Part shown: one piece after another, positions 28,118 through 37,759 of the stretch
How the letters are laid out: the number at the start of each line of letters is the position of its first letter
Position numbering within the stretch: the stretch's first letter is position 1
Assembly: GCA_903844635.1 (NCBI GenBank)
Contig: CAIMUF010000077.1
Span: 1 to 64,000 of the forward strand
Source: an uncultured Sulfuricurvum sp.
Lineage (GTDB): Bacteria > Campylobacterota > Campylobacteria > Campylobacterales > Sulfurimonadaceae
Length of the DNA: 64,000 nt
Reading direction: 5' to 3'
Program-made: the position numbers and the translations under genes
The notes under the pieces: model-generated
What the model saw: only the letters and a program-made list of their open reading frames with translations
What the model was told of the DNA's origin: nothing
Database searches by the model: none

Positions 28118-30307
28118 TTGGCAAAAGTAAAAAATAAAACCCCAACCACACAAAGTATTATCTCACTAATTTTTGCATCACGAGATTTGAGTGTCGTTCT
28201 TTTTGTTATGACGATTTTGGCGATTATCATTATCCCGCTTCCCAGTGGAATGCTTGATTTTTTTCTCGCCATTGTCATTTCAATATCCGTTTTAATTTTA
28301 CTTATTTCACTGTATATTCCCAAACCTACCGATCTTACCACTTTTCCTACTCTATTGCTAATTATCACCCTCTTTAGACTTTCTCTCAACATTGCTACTA
28401 CTCGTATGATTTTGAGTAAAGGTCACGAAGGACCGGGAGCAGTCAGTGACATCATTACCAGTTTTGGGAATTTTGTCGTTGGCGGAAATATGGTCATCGG
28501 GGTCATTGTTTTTACTATCTTGGTATTAATTAATTTCATGGTTATCACCAAAGGTTCAGGACGTGTTGCTGAAGTTGCAGCCCGTTTTACACTGGATGCA
28601 ATGCCAGGAAAACAAATGGCGATTGACGCGGATTTAAACAGTGGACTGATTGAAGAAGCTGAAGCAAAGCAACGTCGTGCAGCCATTTTACAAGATGCCA
28701 ACTTCTACGGTGCGATGGACGGTTCGAGCAAGTTTATTAAAGGGGATGCGATTGCCGGGATCATCATCACTTTTATCAATATAATCGGCGGATTTTTGAT
28801 CGGGGTCTTTCAATTTAATCTTGACGTTTCTGCCAGTGCTCAGACCTATACTATCCTCACAATTGGAGACGGTCTAGTCTCTCAGATTCCAGCACTAATC
28901 ATCTCCACTGCAACCGGTATTATGATCACCCGTGGATCTAATGACGATCAAAGCAACTTTGCAGAGGGCAGTATCAAGCAACTAATGGGTAATGCAAAAG
29001 TAATGATTATTGTCGGAGTAATCATGATGATGTTTGCTCTTACCCCGGGCTTGCCAACGCTTTCAATGGGATTTGTTGGTTTGGTTTTTCTAGGACTTGG
29101 CTACGCTCTTTATAAATATGAAAAAGGTGATCTTGTCCTCACTTCCGCCCCTGCCATTACAAAAAGCGGTTCGGCAGCTTCAGGAGATGCAACTTCCAGT
29201 GATAGTACATCCTCAACCACTCCACGCCGAAAGAGCAATGAAGAAATTGCTAAAGACGAAGAAGCAGCACTAGAAGATATTTTAAAAATCGAGATGCTCG
29301 AGCTCACGCTTGGGTATCAACTCATTCGTCTTGCTGATAACAATCAGGGTGGAGATTTACTCGAGCGTATTCGATCCATGCGCCGCAAGATTGCTTCCGA
29401 TTTTGGCTTTTTAATGCCTCAAGTGCGTATTCGCGATAACCTTCATCTCAAACCAACACAATATTCCATCCTTCTAAAAGGGGTGATGATAGGAGATGGC
29501 CTTATCCAGCCTGATAAGTTTTTAGCCATGGACAGCGGTATGGCAATCGGTGAGATAGAAGGAGAAGCTACGAAAGAACCGGCATTTGGTCTGGACGCAT
29601 TTTGGATTGCTCCAGAGCTTAAAGAAGACGCTATTATCAATGGATATACCGTGGTTGATCCTTCAACGGTTATCTCTACCCATATGAGCGAACTGGTCAA
29701 AAAATATGCGGAAGAGCTACTGACACGGCAAGAGACACAATCTCTTATTGATAAAATCAAAAACGATTATCCTGTATTGATTGACGATTTGCTCAAAGTC
29801 GCTAATATCGGTCTAATACAACGTGTATTCAGAGCATTATTGCACGAACGTATTCCCCTCAAAGATATGATAACTATCCTAGAAACCATTGCAGATGTCA
29901 GCGAATACACCAAAAATGTAGATACCATCACTGAACACGTTCGTGCTAAACTTGCTCGAATCATCACCCAAATTTACACCGGTCCTGATGGAATTATCAA
30001 GCTGCTAACATTTGAAACGATGAGCGAACAACGACTGCTGGAAAAATCGAATGATCGAGACGGTACTCGCCAACTTCAACTTAATGTAGGGGAAATCAAC
30101 GGTCTGATTCAAGCCAGCAGCGCGAAAGCCAGTGAACTTCTTCAACGTGGAATCTCTCCAATCATCATTATAGTTGACCCAAAACTCCGTCGTCCCTTGG
30201 CAGAGATTTTTGAGCGCTTTAATCTTGACATCGTGGTTCTTTCTCATGCTGAGATTGACTCAAGTGCCAAATTCGAAGTACTAGGTTCCATCACTTTAGA
30301 CAAATAG
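28118..30307 (+). CDS. flhA: FlhA, flagellar type III export gate protein
   Basis: A 729-residue export gate protein. The N-terminal half has about eight membrane helices and the FHIPEP-type core (FPTLLLIITLFRLSLNIATTR, GFVKGDAIAG-like KFIKGDAIAGIIITFIN). The cytoplasmic half binds chaperones and substrates. A Ser/Thr-rich linker lies near residues 345-375. Translation starts at a TTG at 28118, three bases after the Rrf2 gene. The rest of the export apparatus is outside the window. Confidence 0.95.
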   Translation: MAKVKNKTPTTQSIISLIFASRDLSVVLFVMTILAIIIIPLPSGMLDFFLAIVISISVLILLISLYIPKPTDLTTFPTLLLIITLFRLSLNIATTRMILSKGHEGPGAVSDIITSFGNFVVGGNMVIGVIVFTILVLINFMVITKGSGRVAEVAARFTLDAMPGKQMAIDADLNSGLIEEAEAKQRRAAILQDANFYGAMDGSSKFIKGDAIAGIIITFINIIGGFLIGVFQFNLDVSASAQTYTILTIGDGLVSQIPALIISTATGIMITRGSNDDQSNFAEGSIKQLMGNAKVMIIVGVIMMMFALTPGLPTLSMGFVGLVFLGLGYALYKYEKGDLVLTSAPAITKSGSAASGDATSSDSTSSTTPRRKSNEEIAKDEEAALEDILKIEMLELTLGYQLIRLADNNQGGDLLERIRSMRRKIASDFGFLMPQVRIRDNLHLKPTQYSILLKGVMIGDGLIQPDKFLAMDSGMAIGEIEGEATKEPAFGLDAFWIAPELKEDAIINGYTVVDPSTVISTHMSELVKKYAEELLTRQETQSLIDKIKNDYPVLIDDLLKVANIGLIQRVFRALLHERIPLKDMITILETIADVSEYTKNVDTITEHVRAKLARIITQIYTGPDGIIKLLTFETMSEQRLLEKSNDRDGTRQLQLNVGEINGLIQASSAKASELLQRGISPIIIIVDPKLRRPLAEIFERFNLDIVVLSHAEIDSSAKFEVLGSITLDK

Positions 30308-30314
30308 GACATAC

Positions 30315-31391
30315 ATGAATACAACATTTTACCACCTCTCCCACATCGATCTCGATGGTTACAGTTGCCAACTGGTTATGGCTCAAACCTCTAACACTAT
30401 GATTAGCTATAACGCCAACTATGGCGCAGAAGTAATGGATCGTCTTGAAGAGATTCTCGATACTCTCAAAAAAACAAAACAAGAAGCAACTATTCTCATC
30501 AGCGATCTTAATCTCACTCCCGATGAGGCGAAATGGCTTCATTATGAGGTAAAAAAACTCAATGAAAATGGCTGGAATATCACTATTACCCTTCTTGATC
30601 ACCATGGAAGCGGAAAAGATACAGCATCACAATACGAGTGGTACACGCTCGACACTGAACGTTGTGCAACAAAAATCGTCTATGAATATGCCATTGAAAA
30701 CTACGGATTAAAATCTGGCGGATGGCTTGAAGCCTTTGTAAAAGTGGTCAATGCCGTCGATTTATGGAAGCAAGAAGAAGTAGAAGATTTTGAATACGGC
30801 AAAGTATGTATGCGTCTCATCAGCGATGCGCGAGAACTTAGCCGTATCATGTTTGCAAACGAAGATCGCGCCTACAAGCTTGCTCTTTTAGAAGAAGCGG
30901 CTCTCATGCGTTTTCATGAAAATGCCAATATTGCTCTCGATGAGGCACTGCACAAAATGAAAAAAGAATTTTTTAAAGTAGAAGAAGACAATACTCTCGA
31001 TAATCTTTCCACCAAACACATTGTAGGACTACTTGGGACGAAGCGCTCAACCATGACCGTTTACTACAAAGGATGGCGCGGATTCTTGAGCTACGGATTA
31101 GGAAATACCTCGATTATCGGTAATGGCTTTTTAACCGCAAATCAAGACTTTGATTTTATCGTAGATGTGAGTACGCGAGGGACTATGAGTCTTCGTGGTC
31201 ATAATAAAGTAGACGTTGCCATGATGGCAGGTGAGTGGGCAGGTGGAGGCGGACATCCTAACGCTGCAGGAGGACGTATAAATGGGTTTAAAGAGCAATT
31301 TCGCTACGACAAAGTAAAACGTCAAATCGAAGATCTCCTTGCCAATAAAGAGGCAGTACACGGAAAACTTCCTCACAAGATAGAGGAATAA
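30315..31391 (+). CDS. DHH-family phosphoesterase (NrnB-like)
   Basis: A 358-residue phosphoesterase. The N-terminal DHH domain shows HIDLDGYS (D12, D14) and LLDHHGSG (D95-H96-H97), and the C-terminal DHHA1 domain ends with GGGHPNAAGG. Family members degrade oligoribonucleotides (nanoRNase) or cyclic nucleotides such as pGpG or cAMP. NrnB-like nanoRNase is the best guess, since Campylobacterota lack a classical Orn; that point is from memory. It is followed closely by the ABC-F gene. Confidence 0.85.
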   Translation: MNTTFYHLSHIDLDGYSCQLVMAQTSNTMISYNANYGAEVMDRLEEILDTLKKTKQEATILISDLNLTPDEAKWLHYEVKKLNENGWNITITLLDHHGSGKDTASQYEWYTLDTERCATKIVYEYAIENYGLKSGGWLEAFVKVVNAVDLWKQEEVEDFEYGKVCMRLISDARELSRIMFANEDRAYKLALLEEAALMRFHENANIALDEALHKMKKEFFKVEEDNTLDNLSTKHIVGLLGTKRSTMTVYYKGWRGFLSYGLGNTSIIGNGFLTANQDFDFIVDVSTRGTMSLRGHNKVDVAMMAGEWAGGGGHPNAAGGRINGFKEQFRYDKVKRQIEDLLANKEAVHGKLPHKIEE

Positions 31392-31401
31392 ACTTTATAC
31401 A

Positions 31402-33234
31402 ATGATTCAAATTAACAACCTTACCAAAAGCTATGGCACTCGGATTCTTTTTGAGAATCTAAACCTCAAGCTCTCACAGGGGCAAAAAATCGGTTTTGTC
31501 GGGCGCAACGGCTCCGGAAAATCAACTCTCTTTAAAATCATTTTAGGCGAAGAATCGTACGATGACGGTGAGGTACTGATTCCTAAAAATTACCGCATCG
31601 GAACCTTGCGACAACATCTACATTTTACCCATAAAACCGTTCGTGAAGAGTGTGCCTCTGTCTTGATGGGAGATGCCCAACATGATGTCTATAAGGTTGA
31701 AAAAATTCTTTTCGGTTTGGGATTTACCCAAGAAGATTTGGATAAAGATCCTCTCAGCTTTTCAGGGGGTTATCAGATACGGATGAACCTCGTCAAACTT
31801 CTCGTCACTGAACCCAATTTACTCCTTCTCGATGAACCGACGAATTACCTTGACATCGTCTCACTTCGCTGGCTTGCTTCGTTTATTCGTGCCTTTGAGG
31901 GAGAAGTGATCCTCATTACGCATGATCGTGATTTTATGGATTCCGTTTCGACGCATACCATGGGATTACGTCGCCGTAATGTATCGATCATCAAAGGTGG
32001 AAGTGCCAAATATTATGAAATGATGGCTCAAGAAGATGAGTTGTATGTCAAAACAAAAATTAATCATGATAAAAAACGGGAAGAGCTTATCGATTTTGTC
32101 GCTCGAAACAAAGCCCGTGCATCTACTGCTGTCATGGCACAGTCCAAAGCCAAAGAACTGGAAAAAATGGGGATTATAGAATCCTTGGAGGGTGAAAAAG
32201 ATTTAGCCTTCTCCTTTTCGTATCGCCCTACTCCCGCTAAAGTCATTATGGAAGTCAAAAATTTATCGTTTGGCTACACAGCAGATGAATTACTTTTTAA
32301 AAATCTTTCCTTTAATTTAGAAAAAAATAAATGCCTCGCTATTATCGGGAAAAATGGGAAGGGAAAATCAACGCTTCTCAATACTATGGCGGGTGTTTTA
32401 AAACCTACGGGAGAAATACTATCTCATCCTTCTACCGCCATTGCCCACTTCGGTCAGACCAACATCGATCGATTAGATAAAAACAATACAATAGCAGACG
32501 AAATTCAAAGTGCGGACAACACCCTCCAAAATGTCCGTGTCCGCTCCATTTGTGGAACAATGATGTTTAGCGGTGATGATGCCGATAAAAAAATCAGTAT
32601 CCTCTCCGGTGGTGAACGCTCACGCGTTATGCTGGGTAAAATCATTGCAACTCCTGCCAATTTACTCTTCTTGGACGAACCGACCAATCACCTCGATATG
32701 CAATCCATTGACTCACTGTGTGATGCACTCAAACGATTCGACGGCTCTGTGGTCATCGTCACCCACTCTGAAATGCTGTTGCGTGAACTTGCAGACCAAC
32801 TTATTATCTTCCGTGAAGGCGGAGCTGAGTTTTTTGATGGCAACTACGATCAATTTTTAGAAAAAATTGGATGGGATGAAGAAATATCTGAGGCACCAAA
32901 ACCCGCCAAAGCGATCCAAAACAGTAATAAAAAAGAGCAAAAACAGCAACGTGCCGAACTTATTCAAGAACGGTCACGACTTTTAAATCCTCTTAAAAAA
33001 GAGATTGACACTTGCGAAAATACGATTATGAAGCTCGAAGATACGCTTAAAATATCGCATGAAAAACTGATCGAATATTCTAATCAAGGTGATAGCGGCA
33101 AACTCCAAGAACTTTCGAAAAGTATTTCCGTGAATGAGAAAGAAATTGAAAACTTGTTTGAAAGATTGGAAATAGCCAGTAATGAATTTGATAGAATCAC
33201 CAAAGAGACCGATGAAAAACTCCAAACCCTCTAA
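31402..33234 (+). CDS. ABC-F family ATPase
   Basis: A 610-residue soluble protein with two ABC domains: GRNGSGKST near 35 with LSFSGGYQIR, and GKNGKGKST near 316 with LSGGERSR, plus LDEPTN in both. A basic linker and a C-terminal coiled coil (from about 520) complete the Uup/YheS-like plan. ABC-F proteins act on the ribosome in translation. Its end overlaps the start of the RluB-like gene. Confidence 0.92.
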   Translation: MIQINNLTKSYGTRILFENLNLKLSQGQKIGFVGRNGSGKSTLFKIILGEESYDDGEVLIPKNYRIGTLRQHLHFTHKTVREECASVLMGDAQHDVYKVEKILFGLGFTQEDLDKDPLSFSGGYQIRMNLVKLLVTEPNLLLLDEPTNYLDIVSLRWLASFIRAFEGEVILITHDRDFMDSVSTHTMGLRRRNVSIIKGGSAKYYEMMAQEDELYVKTKINHDKKREELIDFVARNKARASTAVMAQSKAKELEKMGIIESLEGEKDLAFSFSYRPTPAKVIMEVKNLSFGYTADELLFKNLSFNLEKNKCLAIIGKNGKGKSTLLNTMAGVLKPTGEILSHPSTAIAHFGQTNIDRLDKNNTIADEIQSADNTLQNVRVRSICGTMMFSGDDADKKISILSGGERSRVMLGKIIATPANLLFLDEPTNHLDMQSIDSLCDALKRFDGSVVIVTHSEMLLRELADQLIIFREGGAEFFDGNYDQFLEKIGWDEEISEAPKPAKAIQNSNKKEQKQQRAELIQERSRLLNPLKKEIDTCENTIMKLEDTLKISHEKLIEYSNQGDSGKLQELSKSISVNEKEIENLFERLEIASNEFDRITKETDEKLQTL

Positions 33235-33925
33235 ACAACGACTCGATCAACTTCTCACCAGTCTGGGATACGCAAGCCGCAGCGAGTCCAAAAAACTCAT
33301 TGCCGCAGGTCTTGTTACCGTGGCAGGAGAAATCATAAAAAAAATCGATTTCAAAGCATTTCATCACGACGTAGCATTTCAAGGTGAACCGCTCGACACG
33401 CGTGAAGAGATGGTTATTATGATGAACAAACCGCTGGATTTTGTCTGTTCCCATGATGACGTCGAAGGAAAACTCGTTTATTCCCTGCTTCCCTCAAGAT
33501 GGCAGAAACGTGATCCTAAAATTTCCACCATCGGGCGTCTGGATAAAGAGACGAGCGGATTACTTCTGCTTACGGATGACGGGCAACTCCTCCATCGCCT
33601 TACGTCCCCTAAATATCATGTCCCTAAACTCTACGAAGTAACACTGGATCGACCATTAAACGGCAATGAAATGGATATTTTCGCAACAGGCACATTGATG
33701 CTAAACAGTGAAAAAACACCCTGCCTTCCTGCAAAATTAACCATCATTGATACTACACATGTAACACTGGAAATCACCGAGGGACGATACCACCAAGTTC
33801 GCCGTATGTTTGCAGCGGTGGGCAATCATGTCACAGCACTGCATCGCTCTAAAATTGGAAATTTACCTCTTGGTGATTTAAAGCTTGGTGAATATCGGAT
33901 GGTATCGCTAGATGAACTTTTATGA
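33212..33925 (+). CDS. rluB: RsuA/RluB-family pseudouridine synthase
   Basis: About 237 residues. The N-terminal S4 domain (RLDQLLTSLGYASRSESKKLI) is followed by catalytic IGRLDKETSGLLLLTDDG, the RsuA/RluB/RluE/RluF signature with its Asp, and EGRYHQVRRMFAAVGNHV. It modifies 23S or 16S rRNA; RluB is most likely from the S4 domain and size. The ATG at 33212 overlaps the ABC-F gene by 23 bases and starts directly before the S4 domain. Confidence 0.85.
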   Translation: MKNSKPSKQRLDQLLTSLGYASRSESKKLIAAGLVTVAGEIIKKIDFKAFHHDVAFQGEPLDTREEMVIMMNKPLDFVCSHDDVEGKLVYSLLPSRWQKRDPKISTIGRLDKETSGLLLLTDDGQLLHRLTSPKYHVPKLYEVTLDRPLNGNEMDIFATGTLMLNSEKTPCLPAKLTIIDTTHVTLEITEGRYHQVRRMFAAVGNHVTALHRSKIGNLPLGDLKLGEYRMVSLDELL

Positions 33926-34590
33926 TTAAAATCCTCTTTGAAAACGACGATTTTTTGATTGCCCTAAAAAATGCGGGAGTTAATTTTCACTCCGAGGAAG
34001 AAGCCGGATTTGTTGTCCAAGTAAGCCAACAAACAAATATTGCGCTATTTCCTGTCCATCGCCTCGATAAAATGACGTCTGGACTCGTTATCTTTGCTAA
34101 AAGTTCTGAAGTCGCCGCACAGTTTGGAAAAATGTTCGAGAACCGCGAGATAGAGAAATACTACATTGCAATCAGTATGCGTAAACCGAAGAAAAAAATG
34201 GGTTGGGTTAAAGCAGATATGGGAAGCGCTCGACGCGGTGATTACAAGCTTCTACCTACAATGAACAATCCAGCCATCACTCAGTTCATAAGCTGCGCTT
34301 TACGAATCCATGAACGATTTTTCCTCATCAAACCCCATACAGGAAAAACCCATCAAATCCGTGTTGCTCTTAAAAGTCTCGGCTCACCTATCGCGGGTGA
34401 TGAGCGCTACGCACAAGCTGATGAGGCACGTAAAGAGGAGAGAGGATATCTGCACGCATTTGCATTACGCTTTTATCTAAATGAAAAATTATTTAGCTTT
34501 ATTTCATCGCCCGATGAAGGAGAACGGTTTGTGAGTGAAGAGTGTAAAATACAGCTTAGCGTATGGAATCAACCGTGGGAGCAGTTTTGA
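33922..34590 (+). CDS. RluA-family pseudouridine synthase without S4 domain
   Basis: A 222-residue protein with catalytic VHRLDKMTSGLVIFAK and GKTHQIRVALKSLG motifs. There is no S4 domain, so it resembles RluA/TruC-type enzymes that act on tRNA or rRNA. It overlaps the RluB-like gene by 4 bases and the methyltransferase gene by 4, forming a tight RNA-modification string. Confidence 0.87.
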   Translation: MIKILFENDDFLIALKNAGVNFHSEEEAGFVVQVSQQTNIALFPVHRLDKMTSGLVIFAKSSEVAAQFGKMFENREIEKYYIAISMRKPKKKMGWVKADMGSARRGDYKLLPTMNNPAITQFISCALRIHERFFLIKPHTGKTHQIRVALKSLGSPIAGDERYAQADEARKEERGYLHAFALRFYLNEKLFSFISSPDEGERFVSEECKIQLSVWNQPWEQF

Positions 34591-35519
34591 AATCTTTTAC
34601 CATTGAACCCCTTGTTGAAATTCTTGCGTGGGGACAAAATGTACTAAAAGAATTCGATACACTCACGTTTGAAGTCCTTAATCCTGATAGCGCACACGGA
34701 ATATATGCAGGTGAAAGCATTACCATTGAAGGAAAAAACTATCTCTATCGAGGCTACAAAGCATGGAGTGATTTAGGTGAGATTCTTTTTTGCCGAATGT
34801 TAACCCCAAAAGTACTTTCAGATCATACTGTACAAATCAGCTATAAAAAGCTAGATTTAAGTGACTCCTTTCATCACAGTGGTGCAAAAGAAGAAAAATA
34901 CGGAACGCAATCCAAATTTTCAGCTCTTCATAAAAATGAAGAACCCGCGTTTCTCTCTCCTTATCTTCGCGCACTGCAAAGTGCCAAAGTCGGAGAAAAA
35001 AAACGAATTCTCAATCTGGGGATCAATACGGGTGATGAGTTTGATCTTATTCGTCAAATTCTGCCCCATGAAGAGTATCTCAATCTCGAACTCGTTGGAA
35101 TCGATCATTCCCAAACGGCTATTGCCTATGCACGAGAGAGATTTTCTGAGGGAAATGCATCATTTTATGTCCATGATATTAATGATCTAGCTTCTCTGGA
35201 ATTAGGAAAGTTTGACCTCATCATCAGTATCGGTACACTTCAAAGTCCCGGAATCGATTTCAAACTTCTATTCATGCAGCTCGTCCAAGAGTATTTAACA
35301 CGAGAGGGAGCGATAATTTTAGGATTTCCAAACTGTCGTTGGATGGGAGGGGAGATGATCTACGGCGCCAAAGCTCCAAATTATCCGTATTCGGAGATGA
35401 CATTACTCTACAAGGATGTCTATTATTGCAAAAAATATTTACAACAAAAGAAATTTAGAGTAACCCTGACAGGTAAAGATTATATATTTTTAACAGGGAC
35501 AAGTATTAGAAAGGATTAA
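34587..35519 (+). CDS. SAM-dependent methyltransferase, substrate unknown
   Basis: About 310 residues. The N-terminal 120 residues form a beta-rich region (YAGESITIEGKNYLYRGYKAW), and the C-terminal part is a class I methyltransferase (RILNLGINTGDEFDLI, LELVGIDHSQTAIAYAR, KFDLIISIGTLQSP). It is unusual for the fold to be preceded by such a domain. Substrate is unknown, but co-location with two pseudouridine synthases favours RNA. A TTG at 34587 with GGGAG upstream gives a 4-base overlap; an ATG at 34563 is the alternative. Confidence 0.78.
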   Translation: MKSFTIEPLVEILAWGQNVLKEFDTLTFEVLNPDSAHGIYAGESITIEGKNYLYRGYKAWSDLGEILFCRMLTPKVLSDHTVQISYKKLDLSDSFHHSGAKEEKYGTQSKFSALHKNEEPAFLSPYLRALQSAKVGEKKRILNLGINTGDEFDLIRQILPHEEYLNLELVGIDHSQTAIAYARERFSEGNASFYVHDINDLASLELGKFDLIISIGTLQSPGIDFKLLFMQLVQEYLTREGAIILGFPNCRWMGGEMIYGAKAPNYPYSEMTLLYKDVYYCKKYLQQKKFRVTLTGKDYIFLTGTSIRKD

Positions 35520-35523
35520 TATT

Positions 35524-35778
35524 TTATCTCAAACGATAAACACCATCATCTTCAGTGACACAATAAATTTCGTATTGTGCCGTGTCGAGTTTTTCTTTTA
35601 TAACCACTTCTTTAATTTCTAAGAAAAGAGCATGTTTTCGAATTTCTAAGACATCGTTTTTATTTCTGGTAAGAATTTTAACGATCAAATCCCCTTTATA
35701 TCCCGAATACGTATTAATGCTGTCAATCTGAAAATCAAGAGCAAAGCGAATAATCTGTTTTTGGATTTCTTGTACCAT
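35524..35778 (-). CDS. Small protein of unknown function
   Basis: An 84-residue protein with an alternating helix/strand pattern (MVQEIQKQIIRFALDF, GYKGDLIVKILTRNKNDVLE, YEIYCVTEDDGVYRLR). No motif is recognised. It converges on the methyltransferase gene with a 4-base gap and is divergent from the MFS gene. Coding bias and a clean start support a real gene. Confidence 0.6.
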   Translation of the reverse strand: MVQEIQKQIIRFALDFQIDSINTYSGYKGDLIVKILTRNKNDVLEIRKHALFLEIKEVVIKEKLDTAQYEIYCVTEDDGVYRLR

Positions 35779-35856
35779 TGTTATATACCACTTTTATTAT
35801 GTTTATAAATATTATCGAAAATTATAGCCTATTTCTTCATCTAAGTCAAAATAGAT

Positions 35857-35862
35857 TATAAT
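35857..35862 (+). promoter_or_regulatory. -10 element for the MFS transporter gene
   Basis: TATAAT 27 bases before the start codon in an AT-rich divergent gap. Confidence 0.45.
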
Positions 35863-35888
35863 AAAATACTATATTTTTTGGAGCTTTA

Positions 35889-37121
35889 ATGCCTACTTCC
35901 ATTTTTACAACTCTGCGCCAGGTATTGACACTCCCTGTTATCGTCATCGCCATGGGGTATTTCGTGGATATCTATGACCTAATTTTATTTGGTGTTGTCC
36001 GTGTCGCTAGTCTCACAGAACTTGGTCTTAATGCCGATGAAATTACTTCATGGGGATCAACTATCCTCAATATGCAAATGAGCGGAATGCTTATCGGTGG
36101 AATCTTATGGGGAGTATTAGGAGATAAAAAAGGTCGTCTTTCGGTACTTTTTGCCTCTATTGTTCTTTATTCTGTTGCTAATTTTCTCAATGCTTTTGTC
36201 ACTAATGTTGAGCAATACGCATTTTTGCGCTTTATCGCGGGTATCGGCCTCGCTGGAGAATTGGGTGCAGGTGTTACACTGGTTGCAGAAATCCTTCCTA
36301 AGCATCTTCGAGGGTATGGCGTCATGAGTATTGCAAGTTTTGGTGTTTTGGGTGTTGTTGCCGCCAAACTTGTCGCACAATATTTCGATTGGCGTAACGC
36401 GTATATTTTCGGTGGTTTACTTGGATTTTCACTTCTCATTTTACGACTAAGAGTACGAGAATCGGGAATGTTTAAACACAATCTTAGTGAAAATATCAAA
36501 CGGGGTGATTTCTTTTCTCTCTTTAAAAATCGAACTCTTTTAGGAAAATATCTGAAGACCATTGCGATTGGAATTCCGTTGTGGTTTGTCGTTGGTGTCT
36601 TGGTGATGTTTTCCCCTGAATTTGCTAAAGCGCTTCAAATTACAGGAGAAGTCAGTGCGGGTACGGCATTAATGTATTGCTATATCGGTTTAGCCATCGG
36701 TGATTTCAGCAGCGGTTATCTCTCTCAAAAACTCAAAAGTCGTAAGAAAGCGTTTGCCCTTTTCTTAACCCTCTCTGCAGTGAGTGTTCTATGGTACTAC
36801 ACGCTTACGGGAGCTAGCCCTGATGCCTTTTATTGGAGTTGTTTTACTTTGGGTATATTTTGTGGCTACTGGGCGCTCTTTATCACTATGGCAGCTGAAC
36901 AATTCGGAACCAATATTCGGGCTACCGTGGCAACGACTGCCCCAAATTTCGTTCGCGGTGCCGTTGTACCGATTACCCTCTCATTTATTGCTCTAAAAGA
37001 ACATTATGGGATACTAAGTGCAGGGGCAATCGTGGGAGCGGTATGTTTTAGTTTAGGTGCACTAGCCCTTTATTATACCCATGAGACGTTTCATAAAGAT
37101 TTGGATTACATCGAAGCATGA
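35889..37121 (+). CDS. MFS transporter
   Basis: A 410-residue major facilitator with about twelve helices. The loop 2-3 motif GVLGDKKGRLSVLF and the FIAGIGLAGELGAGVTL segment are like sugar-phosphate or organic acid:H+ symporters. The substrate cannot be told. Its stop overlaps the start of the transglycosylase gene by 4 bases. Confidence 0.88.
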   Translation: MPTSIFTTLRQVLTLPVIVIAMGYFVDIYDLILFGVVRVASLTELGLNADEITSWGSTILNMQMSGMLIGGILWGVLGDKKGRLSVLFASIVLYSVANFLNAFVTNVEQYAFLRFIAGIGLAGELGAGVTLVAEILPKHLRGYGVMSIASFGVLGVVAAKLVAQYFDWRNAYIFGGLLGFSLLILRLRVRESGMFKHNLSENIKRGDFFSLFKNRTLLGKYLKTIAIGIPLWFVVGVLVMFSPEFAKALQITGEVSAGTALMYCYIGLAIGDFSSGYLSQKLKSRKKAFALFLTLSAVSVLWYYTLTGASPDAFYWSCFTLGIFCGYWALFITMAAEQFGTNIRATVATTAPNFVRGAVVPITLSFIALKEHYGILSAGAIVGAVCFSLGALALYYTHETFHKDLDYIEA

Positions 37122-37756
37122 TAAAACTTCTTCTAGCCCTCTTCACTATCTTTACTTTAGTGCACGCACAGCCCTCTTCAAAAGCGCTAAACAGTTCATT
37201 GGAGGCTATAGGCATAGAAGAGTCCTATGAAGAGATACGTGCACTTGATGGCATTCGTGATAAATATGCTACAAGCTATAAAAGTCATATGAAACGATAC
37301 AAAGCAACCCAAGAAGATCATGCAACGATCGCCAAAAAATTTGAAGAAGCCAATGTCCCGCTTTTCTTTTCACTAATCCCTTATTGTGAGTCCAATTTCA
37401 GAAGTGATATTCGTGGACATGGAACAGCAGGATTATGGCAATTTATGGCTCAATCAGGACGCACTTACGGGTTAACAATTAAAAAGGGAAATGATGAAAG
37501 AACGGATATTTGCCGCTCAACCGATGCTGCTATTCTTTATATCAAAGATTTAAAAAAAGAATTTGGCAGTTGGTACTTGGCTGATTTTGCATACGGGATG
37601 GGAGAGATAAAACTCAAACGTCTTATCAAAAAGAATGGAAGCAACAAGATCTCTGTCTTATTAAAAGACCCTGCATTTCCAAGAGGGACAAAAGATCACT
37701 TTGGTAAAACGCTCTTACTTGATGCTACGATCCATCAAAGTAAAAGCGAAGAATAA
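37118..37756 (+). CDS. Lytic transglycosylase (SLT domain)
   Basis: A 212-residue periplasmic protein with a signal peptide (LLLALFTIFTLVHA) and an SLT domain: FFSLIPYCESNFRSD with the catalytic Glu, GTAGLWQFMAQSGRTYGL, and a later AYGMGEIKLKRLIKK. It cleaves murein glycan strands to anhydro products. It is MltD-like but lacks LysM repeats. It is cotranscribed with the MFS gene and may relate to muropeptide recycling; that link is a guess. Confidence 0.87.
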   Translation: MIKLLLALFTIFTLVHAQPSSKALNSSLEAIGIEESYEEIRALDGIRDKYATSYKSHMKRYKATQEDHATIAKKFEEANVPLFFSLIPYCESNFRSDIRGHGTAGLWQFMAQSGRTYGLTIKKGNDERTDICRSTDAAILYIKDLKKEFGSWYLADFAYGMGEIKLKRLIKKNGSNKISVLLKDPAFPRGTKDHFGKTLLLDATIHQSKSEE

Positions 37757-37759
37757 CTT

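Noticed and set aside
33922-34590. Truncated RluD
   Set aside because: It lacks the S4 domain, but the catalytic domain is complete and other RluA/TruC enzymes are built this way, so it is a full gene.
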